Below, one piece after another: positions 9,235 to 18,687 of a stretch of DNA of 64,000 bases. The position numbers and the translations under genes are program-made. The notes below the pieces were generated by a model, which saw nothing but the letters and a program-made list of their open reading frames with translations, searched no databases and was not told the origin of the DNA. The first letter of the stretch is position 1. Every line of letters begins with the position of its first letter. This DNA comes from Anaerocolumna cellulosilytica (lineage in GTDB: Bacteria; Bacillota; Clostridia; Lachnospirales; Lachnospiraceae). The stretch spans positions 387,001 through 451,000 of the forward strand of contig NZ_AP023367.1 in assembly GCF_014218335.1 (NCBI RefSeq), written 5' to 3'.

Positions 9235-10170
9235 TTAAAAGCTGCGTCCGCCGCCGCTGTGGGAATGTCCGCCGGAGGAAACACCGCCTCCGCCGCTGCT
9301 GCGGGGACCACTATTGTTATTGTCGTTATTTTGCGGTTTTTTCACTCTGGTAGTGGTGGTTCGGATATAATCGTCTCTGCTTGCTACTACACTGGAGTTG
9401 CCTGCATCCAGATAAGTTCCGTTATTAACAGTGACACCGCCTCCTGAGCTAGCGGCCATAACACCTACGGTTACACCGCCGATTACCAGCGCGATTACCA
9501 ACTGAGCCCAGGTATTATATAATATGTTTTCCTCTTTTTCGCCATAATAGTCGCTATCGCCATCATAGGATTCGTTGCCATAGTCACCGGAATCAGAAGA
9601 GCCGGAACCGGTATCTGTGGAAGAGGGAATCTTTATTCCTTTTTCCTCCTTCATATAATACGCAGCTTGTTTGGCGAATTCCTCCAGGGCATCATAATAT
9701 TTCTGATTTTTTAATATATCGGACACGTCATCCAGAATATATTCGGTTCGGTCATTATTAATATAATACTGTGCCTGACCATAGCTTTGAATCTCAACCC
9801 ACCGGTTGTCCTTTTCCAGATTTATTAATATCATGGAGGTATCACCGAATTCCTGGTCATAACCAAAGCCCATCTCATCATAAAAATCTTCCATATATTT
9901 TGTGGGAGTTTTCCCGTCTAAACCATCGGCAATTATCATGACAATATCTATTTTACCCTTTTCTCCATATTCAGCACAGATTTCTTCAAGACTTTTCATT
10001 TCTTCCTGGGTGAAATAGCCATAATAATCATATACCTTTTGGGTATCCGCAGCGGCAAGGGCTGTTGATGAAGTCAAAGGAGTCAGAAGACTTAGTATAG
10101 AGATAGCAATAAATAATATGAGTAACATAGGAGAGAAGCTTTTACTCTTTAGAACATAATTTTTATTCAT
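9235..10170 (-). CDS. ydjH: TPM-domain membrane protein (YdjH-like)
   Basis: 311-aa protein with a signal peptide (hydrophobic residues about 13-38, ending near ALAAAD), an extracytoplasmic TPM domain (about 43-165, including DIVMIIADGL and DTSMILINLEK), an acidic Ser/Gly/Asp linker, one membrane helix (LVIALVIGGVTVGVMAAS) and a Gly/Ser/His-rich tail ending SGGGRSF. TPM proteins occur in membrane complexes, and the YdjH equivalent accompanies PspA and an SPFH protein. Its start overlaps the stop of the upstream zinc-ribbon gene by 4 bases (ATGA), indicating translational coupling. A 207-bp gap separates it from the SPFH gene. Confidence 0.87.
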   Translation of the reverse strand: MNKNYVLKSKSFSPMLLILFIAISILSLLTPLTSSTALAAADTQKVYDYYGYFTQEEMKSLEEICAEYGEKGKIDIVMIIADGLDGKTPTKYMEDFYDEMGFGYDQEFGDTSMILINLEKDNRWVEIQSYGQAQYYINNDRTEYILDDVSDILKNQKYYDALEEFAKQAAYYMKEEKGIKIPSSTDTGSGSSDSGDYGNESYDGDSDYYGEKEENILYNTWAQLVIALVIGGVTVGVMAASSGGGVTVNNGTYLDAGNSSVVASRDDYIRTTTTRVKKPQNNDNNNSGPRSSGGGGVSSGGHSHSGGGRSF

Positions 10171-11252
10171 AGTAAAGGACCTCCTGATAGCAGAGCGATT
10201 ATTTTAAGTAGAAGAAAGGTGCCACCGCTTACGCCTGCAAACCAGGCAGCAACTTTACTCATGCTGATGGGAGGTTTGCCGACTATTTTTCCGGTTTGAC
10301 CGTTCATCGCAAAGGTGTGCTCCGATTGCTTATAATCATAGCATACCATCCAAACGGGGAAAAGTACATAATCTGCTTTGCGCTGTTTTATATTTATATT
10401 TTCGTGATTATAAGTGGTTGTTGAATAACCGTTAATAGTTGAACGTATATAATTACTTACATAACCGGATACTCTGGATTTGATTCTCGGAAAGAGGTCT
10501 TTATCACTATAATTGTATTTTTCTGCAAGATAGCCTGCAAGATATGGCATTTGAAAATCCTTTAAGTCTTTATAATGATAAGGTTCTAATTTATCCATCA
10601 TTCCATCGTTCATCTTTTCGGAAGCATCCACCGGTACCTTTATATAGTTTAAATCTACCTGTCGGTATACATGATAAAAACTGGTATCAGTATAAATATA
10701 GTCACCCCTCTCGTAGGTTTTGACTCTGGTACAGGTAGCATCTGCCTCACCACGGCCATTGACATCATAGAGCCAGAAGGGAACATATAAACCGGTAATA
10801 CTTTTGATACGGTCGGCAGTCATAAAGCCCTTTGGAGTTAGTCTTCCTTTTTTACACCATTTGCGGAAGGCTTCCTGTGCCTGCGTTTTATTTATATTGA
10901 ATGGGATTACTTTTGCAGGAGCAAGGCTGCCGGATAGTCGGTCTGATATAACGATTCCTGCACCACAGAAACTACAGGTAGTAGCGGTTGTATCCTTATC
11001 TGTCAATAAAACCGCGCCACAGTTATTGCAATGATATTCCTTGACCTCCTCCTCGTGGAAATGTTGGTGGGAGTGTTCAGAACCATAAGAAGCATTCTCT
11101 TGCGTGTTACTTCCGTATCCTTCTGACTTATTACGGCTTGACATGGATTCAATGGTCTCCTGCCTGCCGCAGCTATCACAGAGCAGCTTTCCTGAGACAC
11201 TGTCATAAGCCATGTCAGCACCGCAAGTAGGGCATTTGTATTGTACTACCAT
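10167..11252 (-). CDS. ydjG: Zinc-ribbon membrane protein (YdjG-like)
   Basis: About 361 aa with two N-terminal zinc ribbons (CPTCG...CDSCG and CNNCG...CSFCG), a central domain (about residues 120-330, with WCKKGRLTPKGF and LYVPFWLYD) and one C-terminal membrane helix (AWFAGVSGGTFLLLKIIALL). It matches B. subtilis YdjG in domain order and position, between PspA and the TPM protein. The start is uncertain: ATG 11252 has only a weak GGTG upstream, and the frame runs on to GTG 11270, which has no ribosome binding site. Overlaps the next gene by 4 bases. Confidence 0.8.
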   Translation of the reverse strand: MVVQYKCPTCGADMAYDSVSGKLLCDSCGRQETIESMSSRNKSEGYGSNTQENASYGSEHSHQHFHEEEVKEYHCNNCGAVLLTDKDTTATTCSFCGAGIVISDRLSGSLAPAKVIPFNINKTQAQEAFRKWCKKGRLTPKGFMTADRIKSITGLYVPFWLYDVNGRGEADATCTRVKTYERGDYIYTDTSFYHVYRQVDLNYIKVPVDASEKMNDGMMDKLEPYHYKDLKDFQMPYLAGYLAEKYNYSDKDLFPRIKSRVSGYVSNYIRSTINGYSTTTYNHENINIKQRKADYVLFPVWMVCYDYKQSEHTFAMNGQTGKIVGKPPISMSKVAAWFAGVSGGTFLLLKIIALLSGGPLL

Positions 11253-11413
11253 ATATTGCACCAATGCCACTAAAAGGGTTGAAAGAACTATTAAGTGGCA
11301 TCCTTTCTTGAATTATTTTCTGTCAACCGATAAGATGAAAGTACATGTACTTGCCTAAATATTCATCTACTGTGTAATTCGGCTAAGTACCTTCGTGCAG
11401 CACAGGGTGACGT

Positions 11414-11446
11414 GAAAAACAGCGGCAGAATATGCCGCTATTTTTC
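11414..11446. terminator. Hairpin with flanking A/T runs downstream of pspA
   Basis: AGCGGCA (11421-11427) and TGCCGCT (11433-11439) with a 5-nt loop, flanked by AAAAAC and ATTTTTC, so it can act on either strand. On the minus strand it lies 45 bp past the pspA stop and before ydjG, so it may reduce read-through and make PspA more abundant than the downstream proteins. Confidence 0.6.
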
Positions 11447-11490
11447 AGCTATTAGAATGTGCATGACACGAATTAAAAGGTCATTGTACT

Positions 11491-12168
11491 CTATTCTTTG
11501 TTTAAACTTGCTTTTAATTTTGCTAATTCATCATCCACATCAGAGCCGGCAGCATATTTTTTAGTTAAATCATCAATAGAGTGAGAGGAACCGGAGCGGT
11601 TTAATTCGGCCATAGCATTTGCTTTATCCAGAGCCTTGTTGGCGATGTCTTCATATCTGCTAAAGCTTGCAATGGAATCATTTGCACTGGCTACAGAAGA
11701 GGTCATCTTGTTAATGCGCTCCTGCGTTTTTGCAACAGCCAGTTTCCCTTTAATCATTTCTTTTCTGGACTCCAGCTCATTGATGTCGCCTACTAATTTA
11801 TCGTGCATTTCACGCATCTGATTCGCATTGGCATGCGCTAAATCATAAGCCTCTTTAAGACCTTCAACCTTGGAGGTTAATAAAGCTTTTTGCTCCAGGA
11901 ACTTTCTGGCATCGGCTTCATTATTAGCTTCCAGAGCTTTGACAGCGTAAGTCTGCATTTTTTGAATTTCTTCGTTGCATTCATCCAGAACTCTTTTTGC
12001 GCGTTGTTCTTCTGCCATAATTGCTGCTGTTTCAGACTTTACTTTACCTAAATCACTGTTTAAATTTCTTAAGCATTGATCAATCATTTTTTCAGGATCT
12101 TCTGCCTTGTCAAGCAATGCATTAATGTTACTGGACATAATGTCTTTGAATCTAGTTAAAATACCCAC
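11491..12168 (-). CDS. pspA: PspA/IM30-family membrane-stress protein
   Basis: 225-aa, almost wholly alpha-helical coiled-coil protein of the PspA/Vipp1 (ESCRT-III-like) family, which binds damaged inner membrane and helps keep it sealed. The N-terminal amphipathic helix (MGILTRFKDIMSSNINALLDK) and following KAEDPEKMIDQCLR pattern are characteristic. Start is GTG 12168, 8 bases after GGAGGGA. It heads the ydjFGHI-like cluster, separated from ydjG by a terminator-like hairpin. In B. subtilis this cluster is controlled by SigW; I see no full SigW promoter here. Confidence 0.92.
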   Translation of the reverse strand: MGILTRFKDIMSSNINALLDKAEDPEKMIDQCLRNLNSDLGKVKSETAAIMAEEQRAKRVLDECNEEIQKMQTYAVKALEANNEADARKFLEQKALLTSKVEGLKEAYDLAHANANQMREMHDKLVGDINELESRKEMIKGKLAVAKTQERINKMTSSVASANDSIASFSRYEDIANKALDKANAMAELNRSGSSHSIDDLTKKYAAGSDVDDELAKLKASLNKE

Positions 12169-12597
12169 TTGTAATCCCTCCGATTGTAGTTTTTATTTTC
12201 ATTTCCATTAATTGTTTGCTCTTTCAGTTTATAGTTTTTTAGCCCTAACGTCAAGTTAAAAAACGGTTAAAATAATAATGAAAAGATTAAATCAAGGGGT
12301 TTTTAACGTTTCATGGTAAATTTGTTTAGAAAGCATATAAAATTGCAATTGACATACGTATATGGGTGAGGTAAATTAGTTGTGTAAGATATATGCTTGG
12401 ATTTGTTTACAATGATGTGTAATTTATAGTGCAAATTTTAAAATACATAATAAATGAACCAGCTGCGCAAGTAAGAATGAAGTCAAATAAGTAAAATGGT
12501 TATATAAAAAGTGAAGTTACAAAGTTATAAATAAAAAAACTTTATTAGAATTGTGTTAAAATAACGAAATAAGAATGGGGAACTATTGGAGGTTGTT
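12169..12597. other. Divergent intergenic region between pspA and the SGNH gene
   Basis: No gene. It must hold the minus-strand pspA promoter; the best sigma-A-like match on that strand is TTGACG with TATAAA at a short 15-bp spacing (about 12231-12255), and a TGAAAC box (12308-12313, minus) resembles an ECF -35 element without a matching CGTA. A plus-strand promoter is listed separately. Confidence 0.4.
12349..12377 (+). promoter_or_regulatory. Sigma-A promoter candidate for the SGNH hydrolase gene
   Basis: TTGACA (12349-12354), 17-bp spacer, TAAATT (12372-12377). It would give a leader of roughly 210 nt before the SGNH gene. Confidence 0.5.
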
Positions 12598-13737
12598 ATG
12601 GAGTGGAAGCAGATGAAGGAGAGAGGGATTGTAAGTTGTGGCAATTTGTACCGTATATCCAAGGCGATGAAAAAAGCATTGGAAGGTAAACCGGTTACCG
12701 TAGGAATGATCGGTGGTTCCATAACCCAGGGTTCATTGTCAAGTAAGCCAAACAGCTGTTATTCTTATCTGGTGTATGAGTGGTGGGCAGAAAAATTTAA
12801 AGATAGTAGAATTACGTATATTAACGGAGGAATCGGAGGAACAACCTCACAGTTTGGTTTGGCACGAGTGGAGAGCGACTTGCTTATATATAATCCGGAT
12901 TTTATAATTACCGAATTTAGTGTGAACGATAAAGCAACGGAATTATTTAAAGAGACCTATGAAGGGCTTATTCGTAAAATACTTCTTCATCCATCAGAGC
13001 CAGCGGTAATGATTATGAATAGTGTACAGTATGATAATGGTGTGAACGCACAAGATATACACAATGAGATTGGTACACACTATGAACTTCCTATCGTTAG
13101 TTTGAAGAACAGTCTTTACTCTGAAGTGGAAGAAGGAAGAATTCTAATAAGAGAGATTACTCCTGATAATTTACATCCTAATGACAGAGGACACCGTCTG
13201 GTGGCAGATATAGTGATTCACATGCTGGAAAAAATCTATGAAGCGGTTACTGCAGGAGATGTGCCTGGAGATTACAATGTGCCGGAGATGCTAATAACTA
13301 AGAACCGATACTTTGATTCGGTTCGTTATAATAATAAAAATTGTCAGCCGGAACGTTCTGGTTTTTTGACGGATACTGTTTTGCAAGACGGTATTACGGA
13401 TGTGTTTAAAAACGGGTGGCGGGCAAGAAAACTGGGAGATACCATACATTTTGAAGTTTCCGGAGGAATGATTTCCGTTCAGTATTGTAAAACCACCCAG
13501 AGAACAGCGCCCGTAGCAAAGGCAGTGATAGATGGTCTTGAAGAACAGGCAATCCTTTTAGATGCCAATTTTGAAGAAACCTGGGGAGACTGCTTGTATA
13601 TGGAAGATATCTTAGTTGGAGGAGTCAGTGGAGTTCATACCCTGGATATCACTATTGTAAAAGCAGACAACGCCAGTGATTTGGATTTTTATTTAGTTTC
13701 CGTTATTGCTGCGAATCAAAATGGCAGTAATTATTAG
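12598..13737 (+). CDS. SGNH/GDSL-family hydrolase (carbohydrate esterase-like)
   Basis: 379 aa. All four SGNH blocks are visible: GGSIT (nucleophile Ser), GIGGTTSQFG (oxyanion Gly), EFSVND (Asn) and the Asp-His pair in PDNLHPNDRGH. A C-terminal beta-rich domain (about residues 240-375) follows, as in two-domain carbohydrate esterases. There is no signal peptide, so it would remove acetyl or similar groups from imported sugars. Start is ATG 12598, 5 bases after GGAGG; an in-frame TTG at 12586 overlaps that site. A LacI regulator follows. The exact ester substrate is not deducible. Confidence 0.82.
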   Translation: MEWKQMKERGIVSCGNLYRISKAMKKALEGKPVTVGMIGGSITQGSLSSKPNSCYSYLVYEWWAEKFKDSRITYINGGIGGTTSQFGLARVESDLLIYNPDFIITEFSVNDKATELFKETYEGLIRKILLHPSEPAVMIMNSVQYDNGVNAQDIHNEIGTHYELPIVSLKNSLYSEVEEGRILIREITPDNLHPNDRGHRLVADIVIHMLEKIYEAVTAGDVPGDYNVPEMLITKNRYFDSVRYNNKNCQPERSGFLTDTVLQDGITDVFKNGWRARKLGDTIHFEVSGGMISVQYCKTTQRTAPVAKAVIDGLEEQAILLDANFEETWGDCLYMEDILVGGVSGVHTLDITIVKADNASDLDFYLVSVIAANQNGSNY

Positions 13738-13834
13738 AGGCTTTGAAGAAAGGGTATGAAAGCGTTCGGTCTAAAGGTTAAAAGAATTGGGCATAGAATG
13801 TCAAAAGACTTTTAACTGCTATACAAGGATATAA

Positions 13835-13859
13835 GGGTTGAATAAAAGAAATTCAACCC
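13835..13859 (+). terminator. Weak hairpin after the SGNH gene
   Basis: Perfect 9-bp stem GGGTTGAAT/ATTCAACCC with a 7-nt loop, followed by CTTGATTTGT. It lacks a true T tract, so it may be only a partial terminator. Confidence 0.4.
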
Positions 13860-13931
13860 CTTGATTTGTACGTGTGCAAGCGCAGTTAGAGCTAGTGCAA
13901 GAAACACTGAGCACACAGATGGGAGTTTGGA

Positions 13932-14969
13932 ATGAAAAAAATTACGATACAAGATGTGGCAAAAGAATTGAATTTATCCAGAAATACAGTAGCGAAAGCT
14001 TTAAATAACAGTGATACAGTTGCTTATGAAACCAGATACGTGGTAATTAAGAAGGCCTATGAAATGGGTTATTCAAAATTATCACCCATTGTTTTAAATG
14101 AATATAAAATTAAGGATCGTTTGGAAAAGACAAAAACAGTAGTGGTGTTCGTAAGGAGAGAATTATCTACCTTTTGGAACCGTATTATTATGGGAATATC
14201 GGATGAATTGAATAAGAATAACTGTCGTTTACAGTTAAATTTTATTAGTGAAGAGGATGAAATAAATCATATCCCGCCGTTAGATATCCAGTCGGAAATG
14301 AGTGGAATAATTATTCTAAATGTCTTTAACAAGTCCTTTCTGGAGTTAATTATAAGAAAAGATGTTCCGGTTGTTTTTTTAGATGGACCGAGCAATGTTC
14401 ACGAGATATCCGCCTTGGGAGATGTAGTTATATTCGAAGGTTTTAATAGTACAAGAATGATTACAGAGCACCTTATAGAGCAAGGTAATCAAAAAATTGG
14501 TTTTATTGGTGATATCAGTTGTTGCAGGACAATTCGTGATCGTTATGATGGGTATATGGCGGCCTTAGCAAGTCATGGAATAGAGCCGGAGGAAAGATTC
14601 GTTATTACCAATCATGTGGAATATAGATATTATAAGCAAGAAGAGATTATAAGGGAACTGGAGAAATTAGATGAAATGCCAGATGCCTTTGTGTGCTCTA
14701 GTGATGATATTGCAAAAGATGTTATGCTATGGTTGAAACGAAGAGGAATTAAAGTGCCCCAGGAAGTGGCTGTTACCGGATTTGATGACAAAGAAGAAGT
14801 GGAATTGTTATCTCCGCCCCTGACTACAGTTCATATAGGTAATCAGCGTATGGGAAGGAGAATGGTACAGCAATTGATGTGGCGTTTGGAAAATATGGAC
14901 TTGCCAAAAGAGACTATAACTATCAATACAGAAATTGTAATCCGGGAATCCTCCATCAAGAAAGAATAG
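13932..14969 (+). CDS. LacI-family transcriptional regulator
   Basis: 345 aa. N-terminal LacI helix-turn-helix (residues about 4-45: TIQDVAKELNLSRNTVAKALNN), with the recognition helix reading RNTVAKAL rather than the common VSTVSRAL. A periplasmic-binding-protein-like sensor domain follows, with the family patterns IGFIGD, RYDGYMAAL and DAFVCSSDDIA. It probably controls the adjacent SGNH gene and perhaps the GH130 region, responding to a sugar. Ribosome binding site GGGAG precedes the ATG. Confidence 0.9.
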   Translation: MKKITIQDVAKELNLSRNTVAKALNNSDTVAYETRYVVIKKAYEMGYSKLSPIVLNEYKIKDRLEKTKTVVVFVRRELSTFWNRIIMGISDELNKNNCRLQLNFISEEDEINHIPPLDIQSEMSGIIILNVFNKSFLELIIRKDVPVVFLDGPSNVHEISALGDVVIFEGFNSTRMITEHLIEQGNQKIGFIGDISCCRTIRDRYDGYMAALASHGIEPEERFVITNHVEYRYYKQEEIIRELEKLDEMPDAFVCSSDDIAKDVMLWLKRRGIKVPQEVAVTGFDDKEEVELLSPPLTTVHIGNQRMGRRMVQQLMWRLENMDLPKETITINTEIVIRESSIKKE

Positions 14970-15155
14970 TTAAATAAAGGTTGATTTTACACTCTTATTA
15001 TGAATGGTGCCGAATATGTAAGTAAACGCATAAGTACCTATAACTGTGAGAGGATTAATAAAGTATACTTTTACTTGTACTACTTGATAAAATGGTGAAA
15101 TTGTAGTATGTTTGTAATAAATTTTGTTTCAAGACATTAGAAAGTGAGAAAATAT

Positions 15156-16034
15156 ATGTGGCTAGCAGATGGTTGGAAAGACTATGAAGTAATAGATACC
15201 TCTAGTGGAGAAAAGTTAGAACGCTGGGGGGAATATATTCTAGTTCGCCCAGATCCTCAGGTACTTTGGGATACAAAGAGACAGGACACTCGATGGAAGA
15301 AAAAAAATGCTCATTATCACAGAAGTAACAAAGGGGGAGGGGAATGGGAATTCTTTGATCTGCCCAAACAATGGAAGATTCAGTATAAAGATTTAGTATT
15401 TAACTTACAGCCCTTTAGTTTTAAACATACAGGATTGTTCCCGGAACAAGCCGCTAACTGGGAATGGTTTGGAGACTTAATCCGGACTCAAAAATCCCAA
15501 CATCCGGAACGTGAAATTAAAGTATTAAATTTATTTGCATATACAGGCGGAGCAACGATTGCAGCTGCAAAGGCAGGTGCAAGTGTTACTCATGTAGATG
15601 CCTCCAAGGGAATGGTTACTTGGGCAAAAGAAAATGCCGCACTGTCTGGTCTTGAGGAAGCACCTATCCGCTATATTGTTGATGACTGTGTGAAATTTGT
15701 AGAACGTGAAATCCGTAGAGGAAATTTTTACGATGCAGTTATTATGGATCCGCCCTCTTATGGCAGAGGGCCAAAAGGTGAAATCTGGAAGATAGAAGAA
15801 AGCATTCATCCGTTTGTTAAGCTCTGTTCAGGAATATTAAATGATAATCCTTTGTTCTTCCTTATTAATTCCTATACAACGGGATTACAGCCGGCAGTAC
15901 TGGCGTATCTGTTGGGAGTTGAGATTAAATCAAAATACAATGGAAATGTACAGGCAGACGAGATTGGGTTGCCTGTATCATCTAATTCCCTCATATTGCC
16001 CTGTGGTGCATCTGGTAGGTGGAGCTGCAGATAA
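15156..16034 (+). CDS. Class I SAM-dependent methyltransferase (RlmI/RlmK-like)
   Basis: 292-aa Rossmann methyltransferase. Motif I is LNLFAYTGGATIAAAKAGA, the acidic residue after strand 2 is in THVDAS, and motif IV is MDPPSYGRG, the DPPS-type loop of the RlmI/RlmK 23S rRNA cytosine/guanine methyltransferase group. It ends with PCGASGRW, usual for clostridial members. It lacks the N-terminal PUA domain of E. coli RlmI. The start could be ATG 15156 or GTG 15144; neither has a strong ribosome binding site. rRNA modification is likely but the target base is unknown. Confidence 0.75.
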   Translation: MWLADGWKDYEVIDTSSGEKLERWGEYILVRPDPQVLWDTKRQDTRWKKKNAHYHRSNKGGGEWEFFDLPKQWKIQYKDLVFNLQPFSFKHTGLFPEQAANWEWFGDLIRTQKSQHPEREIKVLNLFAYTGGATIAAAKAGASVTHVDASKGMVTWAKENAALSGLEEAPIRYIVDDCVKFVEREIRRGNFYDAVIMDPPSYGRGPKGEIWKIEESIHPFVKLCSGILNDNPLFFLINSYTTGLQPAVLAYLLGVEIKSKYNGNVQADEIGLPVSSNSLILPCGASGRWSCR

Positions 16035-16053
16035 ATACTATTTTATTTTGCTT

Positions 16054-16103
16054 AACGCTGTACTGCTGTAGAATATAAATTCTAGACAAGTACAGCGTTT
16101 TGG
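16054..16103 (+). terminator. Intrinsic terminator before the S10 operon
   Basis: Perfect 11-bp inverted repeat AACGCTGTACT (16054-16064) / AGTACAGCGTT (16089-16099) followed by TTTGGC. It isolates the ribosomal operon from the methyltransferase. Confidence 0.7.
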
Positions 16104-16257
16104 CTATTTGTATGCAGTATCTAAGAGAGGCTATATACTTTTTTTGAGATTTAGTTCAAATTAAATTTTTACCTGCCGTTTAATAGCATCATATATAAAT
16201 AAGAAGAAACATATATAAAATAAATAAAAAATATTAAAAAAAATGTAAAAAAACTAC

Positions 16258-16286
16258 TTGCATTATTTTTTTCTGTGTAGTATACT
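16258..16286 (+). promoter_or_regulatory. S10-operon promoter
   Basis: TTGCAT (16258-16263), 17-bp spacer, TATACT (16281-16286), preceded by A-rich DNA resembling an UP element. It is the only strong promoter seen upstream of rpsJ. Confidence 0.75.
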
Positions 16287-16292
16287 AATAAA

Positions 16293-16561
16293 GCTGTGAC
16301 ATTGATAGCGTGGAAGCGAGAGGTTGCTACATATATGTAGGTTTTCCGTGGAGCGAATGTCAAGTTATGAAACTGGCGACAAGTCACTGTACAAGACAAA
16401 AAATTCTGCTATAGGCAGATAAACGTGGGTAAGTCTCGTTAACTACGTACGTCATTAAGCATGGCGTTTTGCGGAAGTTTAATGCAATGACACACACGGT
16501 TGAGTGTACAGTCACCGCTTGTCGTACTGCTATTAAGTGCGAAAAGGAGGCGACTTTTTTT
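16293..16561 (+). promoter_or_regulatory. Long structured 5' leader of the S10 operon
   Basis: About 270 nt separate the promoter from rpsJ. The leader can pair GACATT (near 16300) with AATGTC (near 16358) around inner arms, and ends with GTCG...CGAC next to a T7-T8 tract just before the rpsJ ATG. A reading frame enters from 16469 in phase with rpsJ but has no ribosome binding site. A role in ribosomal-protein feedback is inference. Confidence 0.5.
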
Positions 16562-16879
16562 ATGGCAAGTCAAGTAATGAGAATTACATTGAAAGCGTAT
16601 GATCATCAATTAATCGATCAATCAGCTGCAAAAATCATCGAGACTGTAAAAAAGACAGGATCAAAGGTGAGTGGACCGGTACCCCTACCTACTAAGAAGG
16701 AAGTAATCACAATCTTAAGGGCGGTGCACAAATATAAGGACTCCAGAGAGCAGTTCGAACAGAGAACTCATAAGAGATTAATCGATATCATCACACCTAC
16801 ACAGAAAACAGTAGATGCATTATCAAGATTAGAAATGCCAGCTGGTGTGTACATCGACATCAAGATGAAAGCAAAATAA
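16562..16879 (+). CDS. rpsJ: 30S ribosomal protein S10
   Basis: 105 aa, the usual S10 length, with [20 protein letters not shown] and [15 protein letters not shown] patterns. S10 sits in the 30S head and also acts as NusE in antitermination. The start is ATG 16562 (MASQVMRI); the frame continues upstream to 16469 but that extension is not homologous. The AGGAGG to ATG distance is 11 bases and contains a T8 run. First gene of the S10-spc-alpha cluster. Confidence 0.97.
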   Translation: MASQVMRITLKAYDHQLIDQSAAKIIETVKKTGSKVSGPVPLPTKKEVITILRAVHKYKDSREQFEQRTHKRLIDIITPTQKTVDALSRLEMPAGVYIDIKMKAK

Positions 16880-17028
16880 TCATCTTAAGTCAAATTATTT
16901 AACAAGAAATCCTTTAGGGTTTATATACAGGGAAAGGTTCTGCGGGAACCTGCACCATGGTAGACCATCTAGGATGATTACGCTAAAAAGTGTAATCCGC
17001 TGTAGATTAACAGGAGGTGCAAGAAGCA
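16880..17028 (+). promoter_or_regulatory. Structured rpsJ-rplC intergenic region
   Basis: 149 nt, far longer than other gaps inside this operon. Short hairpins are visible: AAATCCTTTAGGGTTT, GGTTCTGCGGGAACC and GATTACGCTAAAAAGTGTAATC. It may carry a processing site or a regulatory structure; no family was recognised. Confidence 0.4.
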
Positions 17029-17661
17029 ATGAAAAAAGCGATTTTAGCTACAAAAGTCGGAATGACTCAGATCTTCAACGAAAACGGAAGTTTGATTCCA
17101 GTAACCGTATTACAGGCAGGACCTTGTGCTGTAACACAGGTTAAAACAGTTGAAAATGACGGATACAGTGCAATTCAGGTTGGATTTGGCGATATCCGCG
17201 AAGTTTTGGTTAATAAACCAAGAAAAGGACACTTTGCAAAAGCAGGTGTTGCAAACAAAAAGTATCTTAAAGAGTTCAGGTTTGAAAATGCCGCTGATTA
17301 CACAGTGGGACAAGAAATCAAAGTTGACATCTTCGCAGAAGGTGACAGAATTGATGCTACTGCTAAATCAAAAGGTAAGGGATTCCAAGGTGCAATTAAG
17401 AGACACAACCAGTCCAGAGGACCTATGGCGCATGGTTCCAAGTTCCATAGACATGCAGGTTCTAATGGTGCAGCAACAAGCCCGGGTAGAGTATTTAAGG
17501 GTAAACACATGCCAGGTCACATGGGACATGTAAAAGTTACTGTTCAGAATCTTGAAGTTGTTAAAATTGACACCGAAAATAACATTATCTTAGTTAAAGG
17601 TGCTGTTCCAGGACCTAAGAAATCTATGGTTATGTTAAAGAATACCGTAAAGGCAAACTAG
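17029..17661 (+). CDS. rplC: 50S ribosomal protein L3
   Basis: 210 aa. L3 signatures: [10 protein letters not shown] at the N terminus, [22 protein letters not shown] in the extended loop that reaches the peptidyl transferase centre, and [16 protein letters not shown]. Start ATG 17029 rather than the in-frame GTG 17017, which overlaps the AGGAGG site. Early assembly protein of the 50S subunit. Confidence 0.97.
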   Translation: MKKAILATKVGMTQIFNENGSLIPVTVLQAGPCAVTQVKTVENDGYSAIQVGFGDIREVLVNKPRKGHFAKAGVANKKYLKEFRFENAADYTVGQEIKVDIFAEGDRIDATAKSKGKGFQGAIKRHNQSRGPMAHGSKFHRHAGSNGAATSPGRVFKGKHMPGHMGHVKVTVQNLEVVKIDTENNIILVKGAVPGPKKSMVMLKNTVKAN

Positions 17662-17688
17662 AAGCTTTGAGAAAGGAGGAACACACAG

Positions 17689-18309
17689 ATGGCAAACGTA
17701 TCTGTTTATAATATGGAAGGCAAAGCCGTTGGTTCTATTGAATTAAACGATGCTATCTTCGGAGTAGAAGTAAATGAACATTTAGTTCATATGGCAGTTG
17801 TTCAACAACTTGCTAATAAACGCCAGGGAACACAGAGTGCAAAAACTCGTGCTGAAGTAAGCGGTGGCGGTAGAAAACCTTGGAGACAAAAGGGAACCGG
17901 TCATGCAAGACAGGGTTCAACCAGATCCCCTCAATGGAAGGGCGGCGGTGTTGTATTTGCTCCCAAGCCAAGAGATTATTCCTTTAAATTAAATAGGAAA
18001 GAAAAGAAGCTTGCATTAAAGTCAGCTTTAACTTCAAGAGTTGCTGCTGAAAAAATTTATGTACTGGATGAACTTAAGTTTGACGAAATCAAAACTAAGA
18101 AAATGACTGCAGTACTTGAAAGCTTAAAAATAAACAAGGCATTAGTGGTTCTTGGAGATAAGGACGATAACGTAATTCTTTCTACAAGAAACATTCCTTC
18201 TGTAGTAACTGCACTACCTAACACTATCAATGTATACGATATCTTAAAATATGATACTTTGGTATTGACTAAGGATGCAGTGGCAAAAATTGAGGAGGTG
18301 TACGCATAA
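17689..18309 (+). CDS. rplD: 50S ribosomal protein L4
   Basis: 206 aa. Carries the L4 exit-tunnel loop ([19 protein letters not shown]) that also interacts with the S10 leader in E. coli. The ribosome binding site is AAAGGAGGA. Its stop overlaps the rplW start by one base (TAATG), implying coupled translation. Confidence 0.97.
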   Translation: MANVSVYNMEGKAVGSIELNDAIFGVEVNEHLVHMAVVQQLANKRQGTQSAKTRAEVSGGGRKPWRQKGTGHARQGSTRSPQWKGGGVVFAPKPRDYSFKLNRKEKKLALKSALTSRVAAEKIYVLDELKFDEIKTKKMTAVLESLKINKALVVLGDKDDNVILSTRNIPSVVTALPNTINVYDILKYDTLVLTKDAVAKIEEVYA

Positions 18310-18608
18310 TGGCAGATTTAAAATATTATGATGTTATACTCAAACCCATTGTAACTGAAAAGAGCATGAATGCTATGAGTGAAAAGAAATATACATTTTC
18401 AGTTCATCCAAACGCTACCAAGAATCAGATCAAGGAAGCTGTTGAAAAAATGTTCACAGGAACTAAGGTTGTAAGTGTTAACACAATGAATTTAGAAGGT
18501 AAAACCAAAAGACGTGGAAACACTTCCGGAAAGACCTCCAAACAGAAGAAAGCAATTGTTCAATTAACACAAGATAGTGCGGAAATCGAAATTTTTGCAG
18601 GTCTGTAA
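18309..18608 (+). CDS. rplW: 50S ribosomal protein L23
   Basis: 99 aa. Typical L23 features PIVTEKSMN and [23 protein letters not shown]23 lies at the tunnel exit where signal recognition particle and trigger factor dock. The start ATG overlaps the rplD stop. Confidence 0.96.
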   Translation: MADLKYYDVILKPIVTEKSMNAMSEKKYTFSVHPNATKNQIKEAVEKMFTGTKVVSVNTMNLEGKTKRRGNTSGKTSKQKKAIVQLTQDSAEIEIFAGL

Positions 18609-18687
18609 TAATTGAGAAACAAATATTATGGTGTTTATTCGCCGATAACAGAATAAGTAAGAGTATTGCTCGAAAGGAGTGCAAATA

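Noticed and set aside
16469-16561. N-terminal extension of S10
   Set aside because: The frame is open but not homologous to S10 and lies upstream of the ribosome binding site; it is leader RNA.
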